A stretch of 64,000 nucleotides of DNA from an uncultured Porphyromonadaceae bacterium (lineage in GTDB: Bacteria > Bacteroidota > Bacteroidia > Bacteroidales > Muribaculaceae): positions 1 to 64,000 of the forward strand of contig CANRWW010000010.1 of NCBI GenBank assembly GCA_947643665.1. Reading direction: 5' to 3'. Below the pieces are notes generated by a model. It saw nothing but the letters and a program-made list of their open reading frames with translations, did not search any database and was not told where the DNA came from. The position numbers and the translations under genes are program-made. Below are positions 29,164-38,242 of the stretch, piece by piece (within the stretch, counting starts at the first letter, position 1; every line of letters starts with the position of its first letter).

Positions 29164-31183
29164 TGTTCTTTTTGGGGCGTTGACGCACAAGGCGGAGCAC
29201 TTGTGCGGAGCGTGCTGGCAGGTATAATTTAAGCCACTGTTTCCCTATTGGGGCGTATAGCTCATCGTATAGTGTCAGGTGGTCTACTTTTTCGTCAATA
29301 TTCCCGTAGCCCCCGAACTGTGGCCTGTCTGTGGAGAGCACCACGCGATATTTTCCCGGAGGCGCAAGTACGCCATAGTCGGTGAAGGAGCGGTTGGGGG
29401 AGAAATTGAATACAAATACCAGATTGCCGCGTCTGAAAGCAAGTACCTGGTCGGAGTCTTTTTCCCATAGTTTCTCTATGCCTAGGGACTGGAAGTTGTT
29501 TACACCGCTGACAAGGTTTATCATGGCGTTGTCAAATTCGTTAAGGAACTTGTATTGCAGGTCCTCGCGGTCTACGAGATCCCATTGGCGACGTGCATAT
29601 TTGTAGCTCCAGCCGTTCCCTTCCCGCGGGAAGTCAATCCATTCCGGATGGCCGAATTCGTTGCCCATGAAGTTGAGATATCCGCCATTGATTGTGGCAA
29701 GTGTCACCAGGCGTATCATCTTGTGCAGGGCCATGCCGCGCGCTACCGTCATATTGTCGTCGCCGACCATCATATGCCAGTACATTTCTTTGTCTATGAG
29801 ACGGAAAATCACGGTCTTGTCTCCTACAAGAGCCTGGTCGTGGCTTTCCACATAGGAGATTGTCTTCTCGTCGGAGCGGCGGTTGGTAAGTTCCCAGAAA
29901 ATGGATGTCGGATGCCAGTCCTCATCTTTTTTCTCCTTGAGGGTCTTTATCCAGTAGTCGGGGATGCCCATTGCCATGCGGTAGTCGAAGCCTATGCCGC
30001 CGTCTTTGATCTTGAGCGCGAGTCCAGGCATGCCGCTCATTTCCTCCGCAATGGTAATGGCATTGGGGTTGATCTGGTGGATGAGTTTGTTGGCAAGCGT
30101 AAGGTATGTGATGGCATTGGCATCCTGGTTTCCGTCGTAATAGTCGCCATATCCTCCGAATGCTTTTCCAAGTCCGTGGTCGTAATAGAGCATGGATGTT
30201 ACGCCGTCAAAGCGGAATCCGTCAAAGCGGTATTCCTCAAGCCAGTATTTACAGTTGCTGAGCAGGAAGTGAAGCACTTCGTTTTTGCCGTAGTCAAAAC
30301 ACAGCGAGTCCCATGCCGGATGCTCGCGGCGGTGGTCGCCATGGAAGTAAAGGTTTCCGGTACCGTCAAGGCATCCCAGACCTTCATTTTCATTTTTTAC
30401 AGCATGGCTGTGCACTATGTCCATTATCACTGCGATACCCAGTTCGTGGGCGCGGTCAATGAGGCTTTTAAGTTCTTCCGGAGTTCCGAACCGGCTGGAA
30501 GCCGCGAAGAAGCTGGAAACATGGTATCCGAATGATCCGTAATACGGATGTTCCTGAATGGCCATTATCTGTATGGCGTTGTAGCCGTCGGCTGCTATGC
30601 GCGGGAGTATGTTGTCGCGGAATTCCACATATGTGCCTACCCCTTCGCGTTCCTGTGCCATTCCGATATGGCATTCATATATGAGCAATGGCCGTGTGTC
30701 GGGCACGAAATTTTCCACTTTCCAGCGGTATGGGGCATGTTCCCACACCTGTGCCGAGAAAATGTGTGTATTCTCGTCTTGCACCACCCTTGTTGCGTAT
30801 GCAGGTATGCGCATGCCTTCTCCACCGGGCCAGTGCACGCTCATTTTATAGAGTTGCCCCTGACGGATCACATCTGCAGGAAGATGTATTTCCCAGACTC
30901 CACCTTTGAGAGGTTTGAGTGAGAACTCTGTTTTTTCTTCCCAGTCAGAGAAATCCCCGACCAGGTAAATCTGTGTGGCGTTTGGTGCCCATTCGCGGAA
31001 TACCCACCAGTCACCCTGCTTGTGCAGGCCGAAATATTGGTGTGCATTGGCGAAATCTTTCAGTGAGTGACAGCGGGAAGTGAGTTCGGCTTCCTTTTTG
31101 ACGGCATCCTGATGGCGTCCTTCGATGGCATCGGCATATGGCTCGAGCCACGGGTCTGTGCGGTAGATGGCAAGTTTTTTCAT
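29153..31183 (-). CDS. glgB: 1,4-alpha-glucan branching enzyme (GH13)
   Basis: 'FREWAPNATQIYLVGDFSDW', 'ESHIGMAQEREGVGTYVEFRDNILPRI' (read as ECHIGM), 'DIVHSHAVKNENEGL', 'DGFRFDGVTSMLYYDHG', 'TIAEEMSGMPGLALK', 'YVESHDQALVGDKT'. Confidence 0.95.
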   Translation of the reverse strand: MKKLAIYRTDPWLEPYADAIEGRHQDAVKKEAELTSRCHSLKDFANAHQYFGLHKQGDWWVFREWAPNATQIYLVGDFSDWEEKTEFSLKPLKGGVWEIHLPADVIRQGQLYKMSVHWPGGEGMRIPAYATRVVQDENTHIFSAQVWEHAPYRWKVENFVPDTRPLLIYECHIGMAQEREGVGTYVEFRDNILPRIAADGYNAIQIMAIQEHPYYGSFGYHVSSFFAASSRFGTPEELKSLIDRAHELGIAVIMDIVHSHAVKNENEGLGCLDGTGNLYFHGDHRREHPAWDSLCFDYGKNEVLHFLLSNCKYWLEEYRFDGFRFDGVTSMLYYDHGLGKAFGGYGDYYDGNQDANAITYLTLANKLIHQINPNAITIAEEMSGMPGLALKIKDGGIGFDYRMAMGIPDYWIKTLKEKKDEDWHPTSIFWELTNRRSDEKTISYVESHDQALVGDKTVIFRLIDKEMYWHMMVGDDNMTVARGMALHKMIRLVTLATINGGYLNFMGNEFGHPEWIDFPREGNGWSYKYARRQWDLVDREDLQYKFLNEFDNAMINLVSGVNNFQSLGIEKLWEKDSDQVLAFRRGNLVFVFNFSPNRSFTDYGVLAPPGKYRVVLSTDRPQFGGYGNIDEKVDHLTLYDELYAPIGKQWLKLYLPARSAQVLRLVRQRPKKNNDK

Positions 31184-31226
31184 ATTTCAAGGAGAGGGTG
31201 ATTGTTAGAGGTAATATTAGGAGAAG

Positions 31227-31262
31227 GGATCAGAGAAATCAGAGGGATCAGAGAAATCATAG
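31227..31262. repeat. Two-copy 18-bp direct tandem repeat in the meaB-glgB gap
   Basis: ggatcagagaaatcagag / ggatcagagaaatcatag (17/18 identical). Confidence 0.7.
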
Positions 31263-31331
31263 ATATGAGAGGGATCGGCAGAACTATTCTTGCTTGACTT
31301 CTTATGCTCTTGCTTCTTACTTCTTTTTTCT

Positions 31332-32411
31332 TTATTTCCCTTCAAGCAGTTGCGCTGCGGCAGCGAACGGGCTTATGCGGTTGGAGAGGACAAGGCGTTC
31401 ACAAGTGGCGATGCGGGCGGCCCGGTCAGGATCATCATAGAATCGGCGTCTCAATTCGGAGTCTATTGTCTCGTACATCCAATAGCGTGCCTGTTCGTGG
31501 CGTCGCCGGTCGAAGTAACCGTTTTCTTTGACAAATTTGAAATAACGGCCTATCATATCCCATACTTCGGTGATTCCAAGTTCGAAATATCCGGAATATG
31601 TGAGCACTTCAGGGCTCCAGCCAGACGGGGGGGTAGGGAAGAGGTGAAGTGCCGACCTGAGCTGTGCCTGTGCCAGACGCGCGCGGTCAATGTTGTCGCC
31701 GTCGGCTTTGTTTATCACAATACCGTCCGCCATCTCCATTATGCCACGTTTGATCCCCTGGAGTTCGTCGCCAGTTCCTGCAACCTGTATAAGCAGGAAG
31801 AAGTCAACCATGGAGTGTACGGCGGTTTCGCTTTGCCCGACACCTACCGTTTCAACAAAAATATTGTCGTATCCGGCGGCTTCGCACAACACTATAGTCT
31901 CCCGGGTTTTGCGGGCTACTCCTCCTAGCGAGCCCGCCGACGGGGAAGGCCTGATGAAAGCCGACGGATGCACGGACAGTTTTTCCATACGTGTCTTGTC
32001 TCCGAGAATACTCCCTTTGGAGCGTTCGGAAGATGGGTCTATGGCGAGGACTGCAAGTTTGCCGCCATCTTTGAGCACATGTAGACCGAAAACGTCAATG
32101 GAGGTTGATTTTCCGGCTCCGGGCACTCCGGTGATCCCTATGCGCCGGCTATTGCCTGAGTATGGGATACATTTCTCTATAACTTCATGGGCGATCGCCT
32201 GATGTGCCGGGGCTATGCTCTCAACCAGCGTCACGGCTTTGGCAAGTCGGGTGACATCTCCCTTGAGAATCCCTTCCACCAGGTCTGCGGCATCGGGAAG
32301 GGGTGCCTTGCGCCGCGGTTTCAGATAGGGGTTGACGACAGGTGGCTGGGTTACGCCGGCATTTACATTCAGGCCTGTATATTTAGGATCGTTTTCGGGA
32401 TGTTCGTTCAT
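31332..32411 (-). CDS. meaB: Methylmalonyl-CoA mutase-associated G3E GTPase MeaB (ArgK family)
   Basis: 'RIGITGVPGAGKSTSIDVFGLHVL', 'VLAIDPSSERSKGSILGDKTRM', 'FIRPSPSAGSLGGVARKTRETIVLCEAAGYDNIFVETVGVGQSETAV'; ATG at 32411. Confidence 0.93.
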   Translation of the reverse strand: MNEHPENDPKYTGLNVNAGVTQPPVVNPYLKPRRKAPLPDAADLVEGILKGDVTRLAKAVTLVESIAPAHQAIAHEVIEKCIPYSGNSRRIGITGVPGAGKSTSIDVFGLHVLKDGGKLAVLAIDPSSERSKGSILGDKTRMEKLSVHPSAFIRPSPSAGSLGGVARKTRETIVLCEAAGYDNIFVETVGVGQSETAVHSMVDFFLLIQVAGTGDELQGIKRGIMEMADGIVINKADGDNIDRARLAQAQLRSALHLFPTPPSGWSPEVLTYSGYFELGITEVWDMIGRYFKFVKENGYFDRRRHEQARYWMYETIDSELRRRFYDDPDRAARIATCERLVLSNRISPFAAAAQLLEGK

Positions 32412-32449
32412 GGTCAATCTGTAATTTCGATGTCGGTTTGCAATTGATT

Positions 32450-35200
32450 TCAATGGGCTTCAAGCCAGTTGGTACCAGTGCCCGAAGACACCTCCAGAGG
32501 AACGGCGCCGTCAAATGCTTCCTCCATGAGACGTGTGACAATCTCCTGAAGTTGGGGTATCTCGTCAACAGGTGCGTTGAATATGAGTTCGTCGTGCACT
32601 TGCATCACCATCTTTGAACGCATGCCCAGTGAATTGAGTTCGTTGAATATGCGTATCATGGCGATTTTTATTATGTCGGCTGCGGAACCCTGTATCGGAG
32701 CATTCACAGCGTTTCGTTCGGCATAGCTGCGCACGGTGGCATTGCGCGAATTTATGTCGGGAAGATATCGCTTGCGTCCCATTATGGTAGATACAAAACC
32801 CTGTTTGCGTGCCAGCTCGGCGGATTGCTCTATAAATTCACGTAAATGCGGGTATGTCTGGAAATATCCGTCAATAAGCGCTTTCGCTTCCGCACGCGGT
32901 ATGCTCAGTCGTTCTGACAAACCGAAAGCAGAGATTCCGTATACGGTACCGAAGTTGGCCGTCTTGGCATTCCGCCGCTGTGTGTCGGTTACATCTTCGT
33001 AGGATACATGATATAGCTTTGCCGCTGTGGCGCGGTGTATGTCAAGCCCTTTCTGGAATGCCTCGGTGAGTTCCGGATCCTCGGAAAGCGACGCCAGCAA
33101 CCGCAGTTCTATCTGTGAATAGTCTGCTGACAGCACTGCGCAACCGGAATCGGCAATGAAAGCGCGGCGCACTTCGCGTCCGTCATCGGTGCGTATCGGT
33201 ATGTTCTGAAGGTTTGGATTGGTAGAACTGATGCGCCCGGTGGCTGTCACTGTCTGGTTGTATGTGGTGTGTATCTTTCCTGTCTGCGGGTTCACCAGTT
33301 CCGGAAGGGCGTTCACATATGTGGTAAGCAGTTTCCGGAGACTGCGTGCGTCAAGTATCAGCCCTACTATAGGATGATGCGCGCGATGTTTTTCGAGGAT
33401 TTCTTCTGTCGTGGAGTATCCCCCTGTTTTCGTGCGTTTCGCCTTTGGATCAAGTTGTAGCTTCCCGAAAAGTATCTCTCCAACCTGCATGGGAGAAGCG
33501 ATGTTGAACCGTTCTCCGGCAAGCTCGTAGATCTGCTCCTCAATCTCTTTTACACGTACAGTGAGCTGCACTGACAGGGTGTTCAGTTCTCCTGTGTCAA
33601 TGCGCACTCCTGTCCACTCCATGTCAGCGAGCACACGTGCCAATGGAAGCTCTATCTCGTTTACCAGAGCCGATTGTCCGTTCTCAGCAAGCAGTTTCTG
33701 CAAAGGGGCATGCAAGCGCAGGGTTATGTCGGCCTGTTCGCAAAGCCGGTCCGGCAACTCTTCCGGAGGGATGGGAGCGAACGGCTTGCGTGGTGTGGCT
33801 TGTGCATCGTAGTCGGAAGTGTGGTGGTTCAGCACGCTTAAGGCAATGTCAGCAAGCCGGTGCCGCATTTCCGGTTGGAGAACGTAATGTGACAATGATA
33901 TGTCGGAGTATGAAGCGGAAAGATCTATACCTTCACGCCGCAGCAGCACCATGTCGCGTTTGATGTCATGGCTGACAAGTGTAACTGACGGGGTTGTAAA
34001 GAGCGGGGCAAGAAGTCGCATTGTCTTTTTGCGATGGCTCTTGCCGGCAGGTATACGTATCATCCTGGCTTTCCTTTCACCATGGCTCAAGGCTATGGCC
34101 GTGAGCGGTGCAGTCATAGCTTCGGCTCCCGGAGCATATAAGGCTATCCCTACGGTTCCTGCTTTGAGGCAGGTGTCAATCTCTTTGGCAATGGAGGTCT
34201 CGCTGTCAATCTCGGTATAGTCAGTTTCAACATGGGGTGTACCGGAATCATCTGGCGGCACGTTGTCGGCAAAGTCGAACAGGGAAAGCATCCCGTTTCC
34301 CGCATCGGTGGCGGAAGCAGTGGGTTCCCCACCTTTCAGCCGTGGCAGGAAACTTTTGAACTCCATGCGGGTAAATATCTCACGCAGCCGTTCTGTGTCT
34401 TCCGGTTCCCTTACGAGTATGTCGAAGTTGACCTCCACGGGCACGTCGGTGCGTATCGTGGCTAACTGGTATGAGAAACGGATATTATCGGCATTTGCCC
34501 TGATGCGTTCTCCAAGGGCTCCCTTTATGTTGCCGGCATTTGCAAGGAGGTTTTCAATGGAGCCGTACTCGCCGATCAGTTTTGTCGCGGTTTTCGGTCC
34601 CACGCCTGGGCAGCCGGGTATGTTGTCAATAGCGTCCCCTTCAAGTGCCAGTAGATCTATCACCTGCTTGGGTGACTGTATGCCGTATTTCTCGCATATT
34701 TCTTGCACACCCCGTATCTCGAATCCGGTGCCTTTGAGCGAGGGCCGGTACATGAACACCTTGTCTGTCACAAGCTGGCCGTAATCCTTGTCGGGGGTCA
34801 TCATGTAAGTGGTGAATCCTTGTGCCGATGCCATGCGGCTCAGTGTGCCGATCACGTCGTCAGCCTCGAAGCCTGGCACTTCGAACACCGGGATGCGGTA
34901 TGCATCCACTATTTCTTTTATTATGGGAATTGACAGTGTGATGTCTTCGGGCTGTGCCTCGCGTTTGGCTTTGTATTCGGTGTAAAGATCATGCCTGAAA
35001 GTACCCCCCTTCGGGTCGAAACATACTGCTATGTGTGTTGGGTTCTCTTTTTGCAATATCTCATGCAGTGTATTGCAGAATCCGAATATGGCAGATGTGT
35101 TGAAACCCTTGGAAGTGATCCTGGGAGCTTGTATCAAGGCGTAATATGCGCGGTATATCAGCGCGTATGCGTCCAGAAGAAAAAGTTTCTTGTCATTCAT
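32450..35200 (-). CDS. polA: DNA polymerase I
   Basis: 'MNDKKLFLLDAYALIYRAYYALI' start at 35200 (track start 35596 over-extended); 5' nuclease 'PGFEADDVIGTLS'; polymerase motifs 'VLSADYSQIELRLLA', 'RRNAKTANFGTVYGISAFGLSE', 'VMQVHDELIFNAP'. Confidence 0.96.
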   Translation of the reverse strand: MNDKKLFLLDAYALIYRAYYALIQAPRITSKGFNTSAIFGFCNTLHEILQKENPTHIAVCFDPKGGTFRHDLYTEYKAKREAQPEDITLSIPIIKEIVDAYRIPVFEVPGFEADDVIGTLSRMASAQGFTTYMMTPDKDYGQLVTDKVFMYRPSLKGTGFEIRGVQEICEKYGIQSPKQVIDLLALEGDAIDNIPGCPGVGPKTATKLIGEYGSIENLLANAGNIKGALGERIRANADNIRFSYQLATIRTDVPVEVNFDILVREPEDTERLREIFTRMEFKSFLPRLKGGEPTASATDAGNGMLSLFDFADNVPPDDSGTPHVETDYTEIDSETSIAKEIDTCLKAGTVGIALYAPGAEAMTAPLTAIALSHGERKARMIRIPAGKSHRKKTMRLLAPLFTTPSVTLVSHDIKRDMVLLRREGIDLSASYSDISLSHYVLQPEMRHRLADIALSVLNHHTSDYDAQATPRKPFAPIPPEELPDRLCEQADITLRLHAPLQKLLAENGQSALVNEIELPLARVLADMEWTGVRIDTGELNTLSVQLTVRVKEIEEQIYELAGERFNIASPMQVGEILFGKLQLDPKAKRTKTGGYSTTEEILEKHRAHHPIVGLILDARSLRKLLTTYVNALPELVNPQTGKIHTTYNQTVTATGRISSTNPNLQNIPIRTDDGREVRRAFIADSGCAVLSADYSQIELRLLASLSEDPELTEAFQKGLDIHRATAAKLYHVSYEDVTDTQRRNAKTANFGTVYGISAFGLSERLSIPRAEAKALIDGYFQTYPHLREFIEQSAELARKQGFVSTIMGRKRYLPDINSRNATVRSYAERNAVNAPIQGSAADIIKIAMIRIFNELNSLGMRSKMVMQVHDELIFNAPVDEIPQLQEIVTRLMEEAFDGAVPLEVSSGTGTNWLEAH

Positions 35201-35235
35201 TGGCTTTGTAGTGCGGCTATGGGTGTGCCGTCCCA

Positions 35236-35243
35236 CAAAGTTA
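35236..35243 (-). promoter_or_regulatory. Putative -7 box (TAACTTTG on the minus strand) for polA
   Basis: caaagtta on + strand = TAACTTTG on minus, 36 nt upstream of the polA ATG. Confidence 0.35.
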
Positions 35244-35493
35244 ACAAAAGAATGAGAATTTAAGAAAAATGGGATAAGGGAAATTAAGAAAAAAGAATTT
35301 AAGGAATAATGAAAGGATAAGCGTATGCCACTGTAAGTTCTGTAAAAAATTTTATCTGTGGTTTTTATATATTTTTCTGTGTTGTGGCTTTTACCGTTTA
35401 AGGTTTTGTCCAAATTCATTATATCATTTTCATTTTTCTGGGGAGAATGTGTGTCGGTAGTGGAACGGGTTATGTGAGAGCCGGAAAATTTGC

Positions 35494-35501
35494 TAACTTT
35501 G
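35494..35501 (+). promoter_or_regulatory. Putative -7 box (TAACTTTG) for rlmN
   Basis: TAACTTTG 10 nt upstream of the rlmN ATG at 35511. Confidence 0.35.
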
Positions 35502-35510
35502 CAATCAGAT

Positions 35511-36551
35511 ATGGATAAGAAAGTATTGATAGGTAAGAACCTGGAGGAGCTGCGGGAGGTGGCGGCCGAGTGCGGCATGCCGGCTTTTGCGGCCAAGCAG
35601 ATGGCACGCTGGCTTTATGAAAAGCGTGCCACTGATATAGAGGCGATGACTGATCTCTCGAAAGCGGCGCGCCAGAGGCTTGTGGAGGCTGGATATGTTG
35701 TCGGGCGTGAGGAACCCCTCGCTGTTGCACGCAGTGTGGACGGCACGGCGAAATATCTCTTTACCGGAGCTGGCGGACGGGATGTGGAAGCTGTATGTAT
35801 CCCCGACAAAGAGCGTGTGACCATATGTGTGTCGTCGCAGGCCGGATGCCGGATGAACTGTTCTTTCTGTATGACGGGACGTCAGGGTTTTCATGGTTCG
35901 CTTACCCCTGCGGCGATTATCAATCAGGTGCTCTCTGTGCCTGAGAGCGGCGAGCTTACCAATATCGTATTTATGGGGATGGGTGAGCCGCTTGACAATA
36001 TTGATGCTGTATTGCGTGCCGTGGAGATCCTCACTGCGAAATGGGGTCTTGCATGGAGCCCGAAACGTATTACTGTCAGTTCCATAGGCAAGATACGTGA
36101 ATTGCGGAGGCTTATTGACGAGACAAAAGTGCATGTCGCCATTTCCATCCATTCGCCGTATCCTTCGGAGCGTGAAATGCTGATGCCGGTAGAGCGCGCA
36201 TATCCCATAAAGGATGTGATTGACCTGTTGCGCGCCTATGATTTCTCGCATCAGAGACGTCTTTCTTTTGAATACATCATGTTTGGCGGATTGAATGACG
36301 ACCGGCGCCATTGCATGGAGCTGGCCACCAGGCTCAAAGGTTTGGACTGCCGTGTTAATCTTATCCGTTTCCATGCCATCCCCGGCAGCGACCTGCATTC
36401 GTCGGAGATCGGGAAGATGGAGGAATTCCGCGATATGCTCAATGCCCGTGGAATAACGGCCACCATACGCGCTTCCCGTGGGGAAGATATTCTTGCGGCA
36501 TGTGGCATGCTTGCAGGAAAAGGCAAAAAATCGGAGGCGGATGTAAACTAA
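35511..36551 (+). CDS. rlmN: 23S rRNA/tRNA adenine-2 methyltransferase RlmN (radical SAM)
   Basis: 'MARWLYEKRATDIEAMTDLSKAAR', 'CVSSQAGCRMNCSFCMTGRQGF', 'NIVFMGMGEPLDNIDAVLRAV', 'YIMFGGLNDDRRH'. Confidence 0.94.
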   Translation: MDKKVLIGKNLEELREVAAECGMPAFAAKQMARWLYEKRATDIEAMTDLSKAARQRLVEAGYVVGREEPLAVARSVDGTAKYLFTGAGGRDVEAVCIPDKERVTICVSSQAGCRMNCSFCMTGRQGFHGSLTPAAIINQVLSVPESGELTNIVFMGMGEPLDNIDAVLRAVEILTAKWGLAWSPKRITVSSIGKIRELRRLIDETKVHVAISIHSPYPSEREMLMPVERAYPIKDVIDLLRAYDFSHQRRLSFEYIMFGGLNDDRRHCMELATRLKGLDCRVNLIRFHAIPGSDLHSSEIGKMEEFRDMLNARGITATIRASRGEDILAACGMLAGKGKKSEADVN

Positions 36552-36598
36552 TTTCCATTTCGGCGGTCTTATACCTATAGACACATTAATATCAAGTT

Positions 36599-36982
36599 AT
36601 GAAAAGAACAGCTCTTGCCATCGCCCTCCTTCCCGCAGCCGTAATGGCATTCGCGCAGGAACCGGCGATAACTTTTGAAGATACATCGCATGACTTCGGT
36701 ACAATAGCCGAAGATGGGGGAAATGTCACCCATGAGTTCAAGTTCACAAACACCGGAGATGCGCCGTTGATGATAGTGAACGCAAGCGCGTCATGCGGGT
36801 GCACACGTCCGTCTTATCCGAAGAAACCTGTGGCTCCCGGCAAAACTGACAAGATAAAGGTTACTTATGTGCCTGTTGGCCGTCCCGGTGAATTTGTGAA
36901 GACGGTCACTGTCAAGACCAACGTGAAGAAACAGAAAACAATAAAGCTCAAGATAAAAGGGACTGTGGTTCCTAAGAAATAG
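36599..36982 (+). CDS. DUF1573 domain protein
   Basis: 'TFEDTSHDFGTIAEDGGNVTHEFKFTNTGDAPLMIVNASASCGCTRPSYPKKPVAPGKTDKIKVTYVPVGRPGEF'. Confidence 0.9.
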   Translation: MKRTALAIALLPAAVMAFAQEPAITFEDTSHDFGTIAEDGGNVTHEFKFTNTGDAPLMIVNASASCGCTRPSYPKKPVAPGKTDKIKVTYVPVGRPGEFVKTVTVKTNVKKQKTIKLKIKGTVVPKK

Positions 36983-37118
36983 AGAAATTAAGAAAGGGAG
37001 AAATTGATAAGGGGAGAATCCATATTGAATTTCTTGGCCTCTTTTATGGCGATGGCCCTTTGGGTTTTCCAATTATTAACCACTGATTTCTGATTATCTG
37101 GGTTTCTGAAAAAATCAA

Positions 37119-38189
37119 ATGATGAGACTTGCGACTATGCTTATGGCCATGGTAGTGTCGTTGACCGCCCTGGCGAGGGTTGAATGGCTTGAGACCGAAC
37201 ATGATTTCGGCGCTTTCAAAGAGGAGAACGGGAAAGTGAGCTGCACGTTCCGCTTTGTCAACAATGGGGATGAGGCTGTGAGTGTGCGTGCGGTGCGTGC
37301 TTCATGCGGATGCACATCACCGTCGTATACCAAACAGCCGATAGAACCAGGTGATTCGGGCACGGTTGTCGTGACATTCAATCCAGCGGGGCGGCCGGGG
37401 CGTTTTACCAAGACCCTCATGGTTGATATCGCCGGAGGGGGCGCCGGTCCGCGCCAGACTCTTACTATTGACGGTGTTGTTATAGGATCTGAAAGCACCC
37501 TCATGTCGCGTTATCCGGTTGAAGCGGGTTCGTTGCGTTTGCGCACGCAGTTGGTGCCGTTCGGGACGGTTCTTAGAGGTAAAGCCAAATCAGCTTTCGT
37601 AGAGGTCTATAATGCGTCAACCGAGCCTGTGGCACCGGAATGGAGCGGGGTGCCGGGGTATTTGCGTATAGCCAGTTCGGCTCAGACCATCGCTCCCGGA
37701 GAACAGGTGGTATATTCGCTGGTGCTTACTCCCGATGCGTCTGCCCCTTATGGCATAGTCACAGACTCCGCTTATATCGCGGTGCCAGGTGATGCCCCGT
37801 TGAAAATGGAGCTTTCTGCAATTCTTGAGGAAGATTTCTCAACACTGACGCCCGGCCAGAGGCAGAATGCCCCGGTGGTAGCTATTGACACAGACCGGCT
37901 TGATTTCGGACGTCTGTCGCGCGGCGATGGAGAGGTAAGCCGCACATTCACCATAGAGAACCGTGGTAAAAGCGACCTCATGCTGCGTCGTGTCTACACA
38001 ACTGATGCCGGTGTGAAAGTGTCTCCCTCCGAAGGGAAGGTGAAAAAAGGCAAATCTGCCACAATCACGGTTACAACCGACCCTGAAACGCTTCCGGCAG
38101 AGGTGTTGAGCGCCCGTATCCAGATTATAACGAACGATCCGGAGCAGTCGCTTACCATCGTGCGTGCAATCGGGGAAATAGTTGAATAA
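37119..38189 (+). CDS. Secreted DUF1573 domain-containing protein
   Basis: 'ETEHDFGAFKEENGKVSCTFRFVNNGDEAVSVRAVRASCGCTSPSYTKQPIEPGDSGTVVVTFNPAGRPGRF'; second region 'DRLDFGRLSRGDGEVSRTFTIENRGKSDLMLRRVY'. Confidence 0.85.
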   Translation: MMRLATMLMAMVVSLTALARVEWLETEHDFGAFKEENGKVSCTFRFVNNGDEAVSVRAVRASCGCTSPSYTKQPIEPGDSGTVVVTFNPAGRPGRFTKTLMVDIAGGGAGPRQTLTIDGVVIGSESTLMSRYPVEAGSLRLRTQLVPFGTVLRGKAKSAFVEVYNASTEPVAPEWSGVPGYLRIASSAQTIAPGEQVVYSLVLTPDASAPYGIVTDSAYIAVPGDAPLKMELSAILEEDFSTLTPGQRQNAPVVAIDTDRLDFGRLSRGDGEVSRTFTIENRGKSDLMLRRVYTTDAGVKVSPSEGKVKKGKSATITVTTDPETLPAEVLSARIQIITNDPEQSLTIVRAIGEIVE

Positions 38190-38242
38190 GGCTTTTCTCA
38201 ATATCTTTTTAATTCTTGTCCCTGCGCGTAGCGCTTTTATTT

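Noticed and set aside
29555-30535. 326-aa plus-strand ORF
   Set aside because: Antisense to glgB.
31227-31262. CRISPR-like direct repeats
   Set aside because: Only two adjacent 18-bp copies without spacers; no cas genes in the window.
31332-32411. Possible methylmalonyl-CoA mutase operon around meaB
   Set aside because: No mutase or epimerase in the window; meaB is often encoded apart from the mutase, so nothing unusual is claimed.
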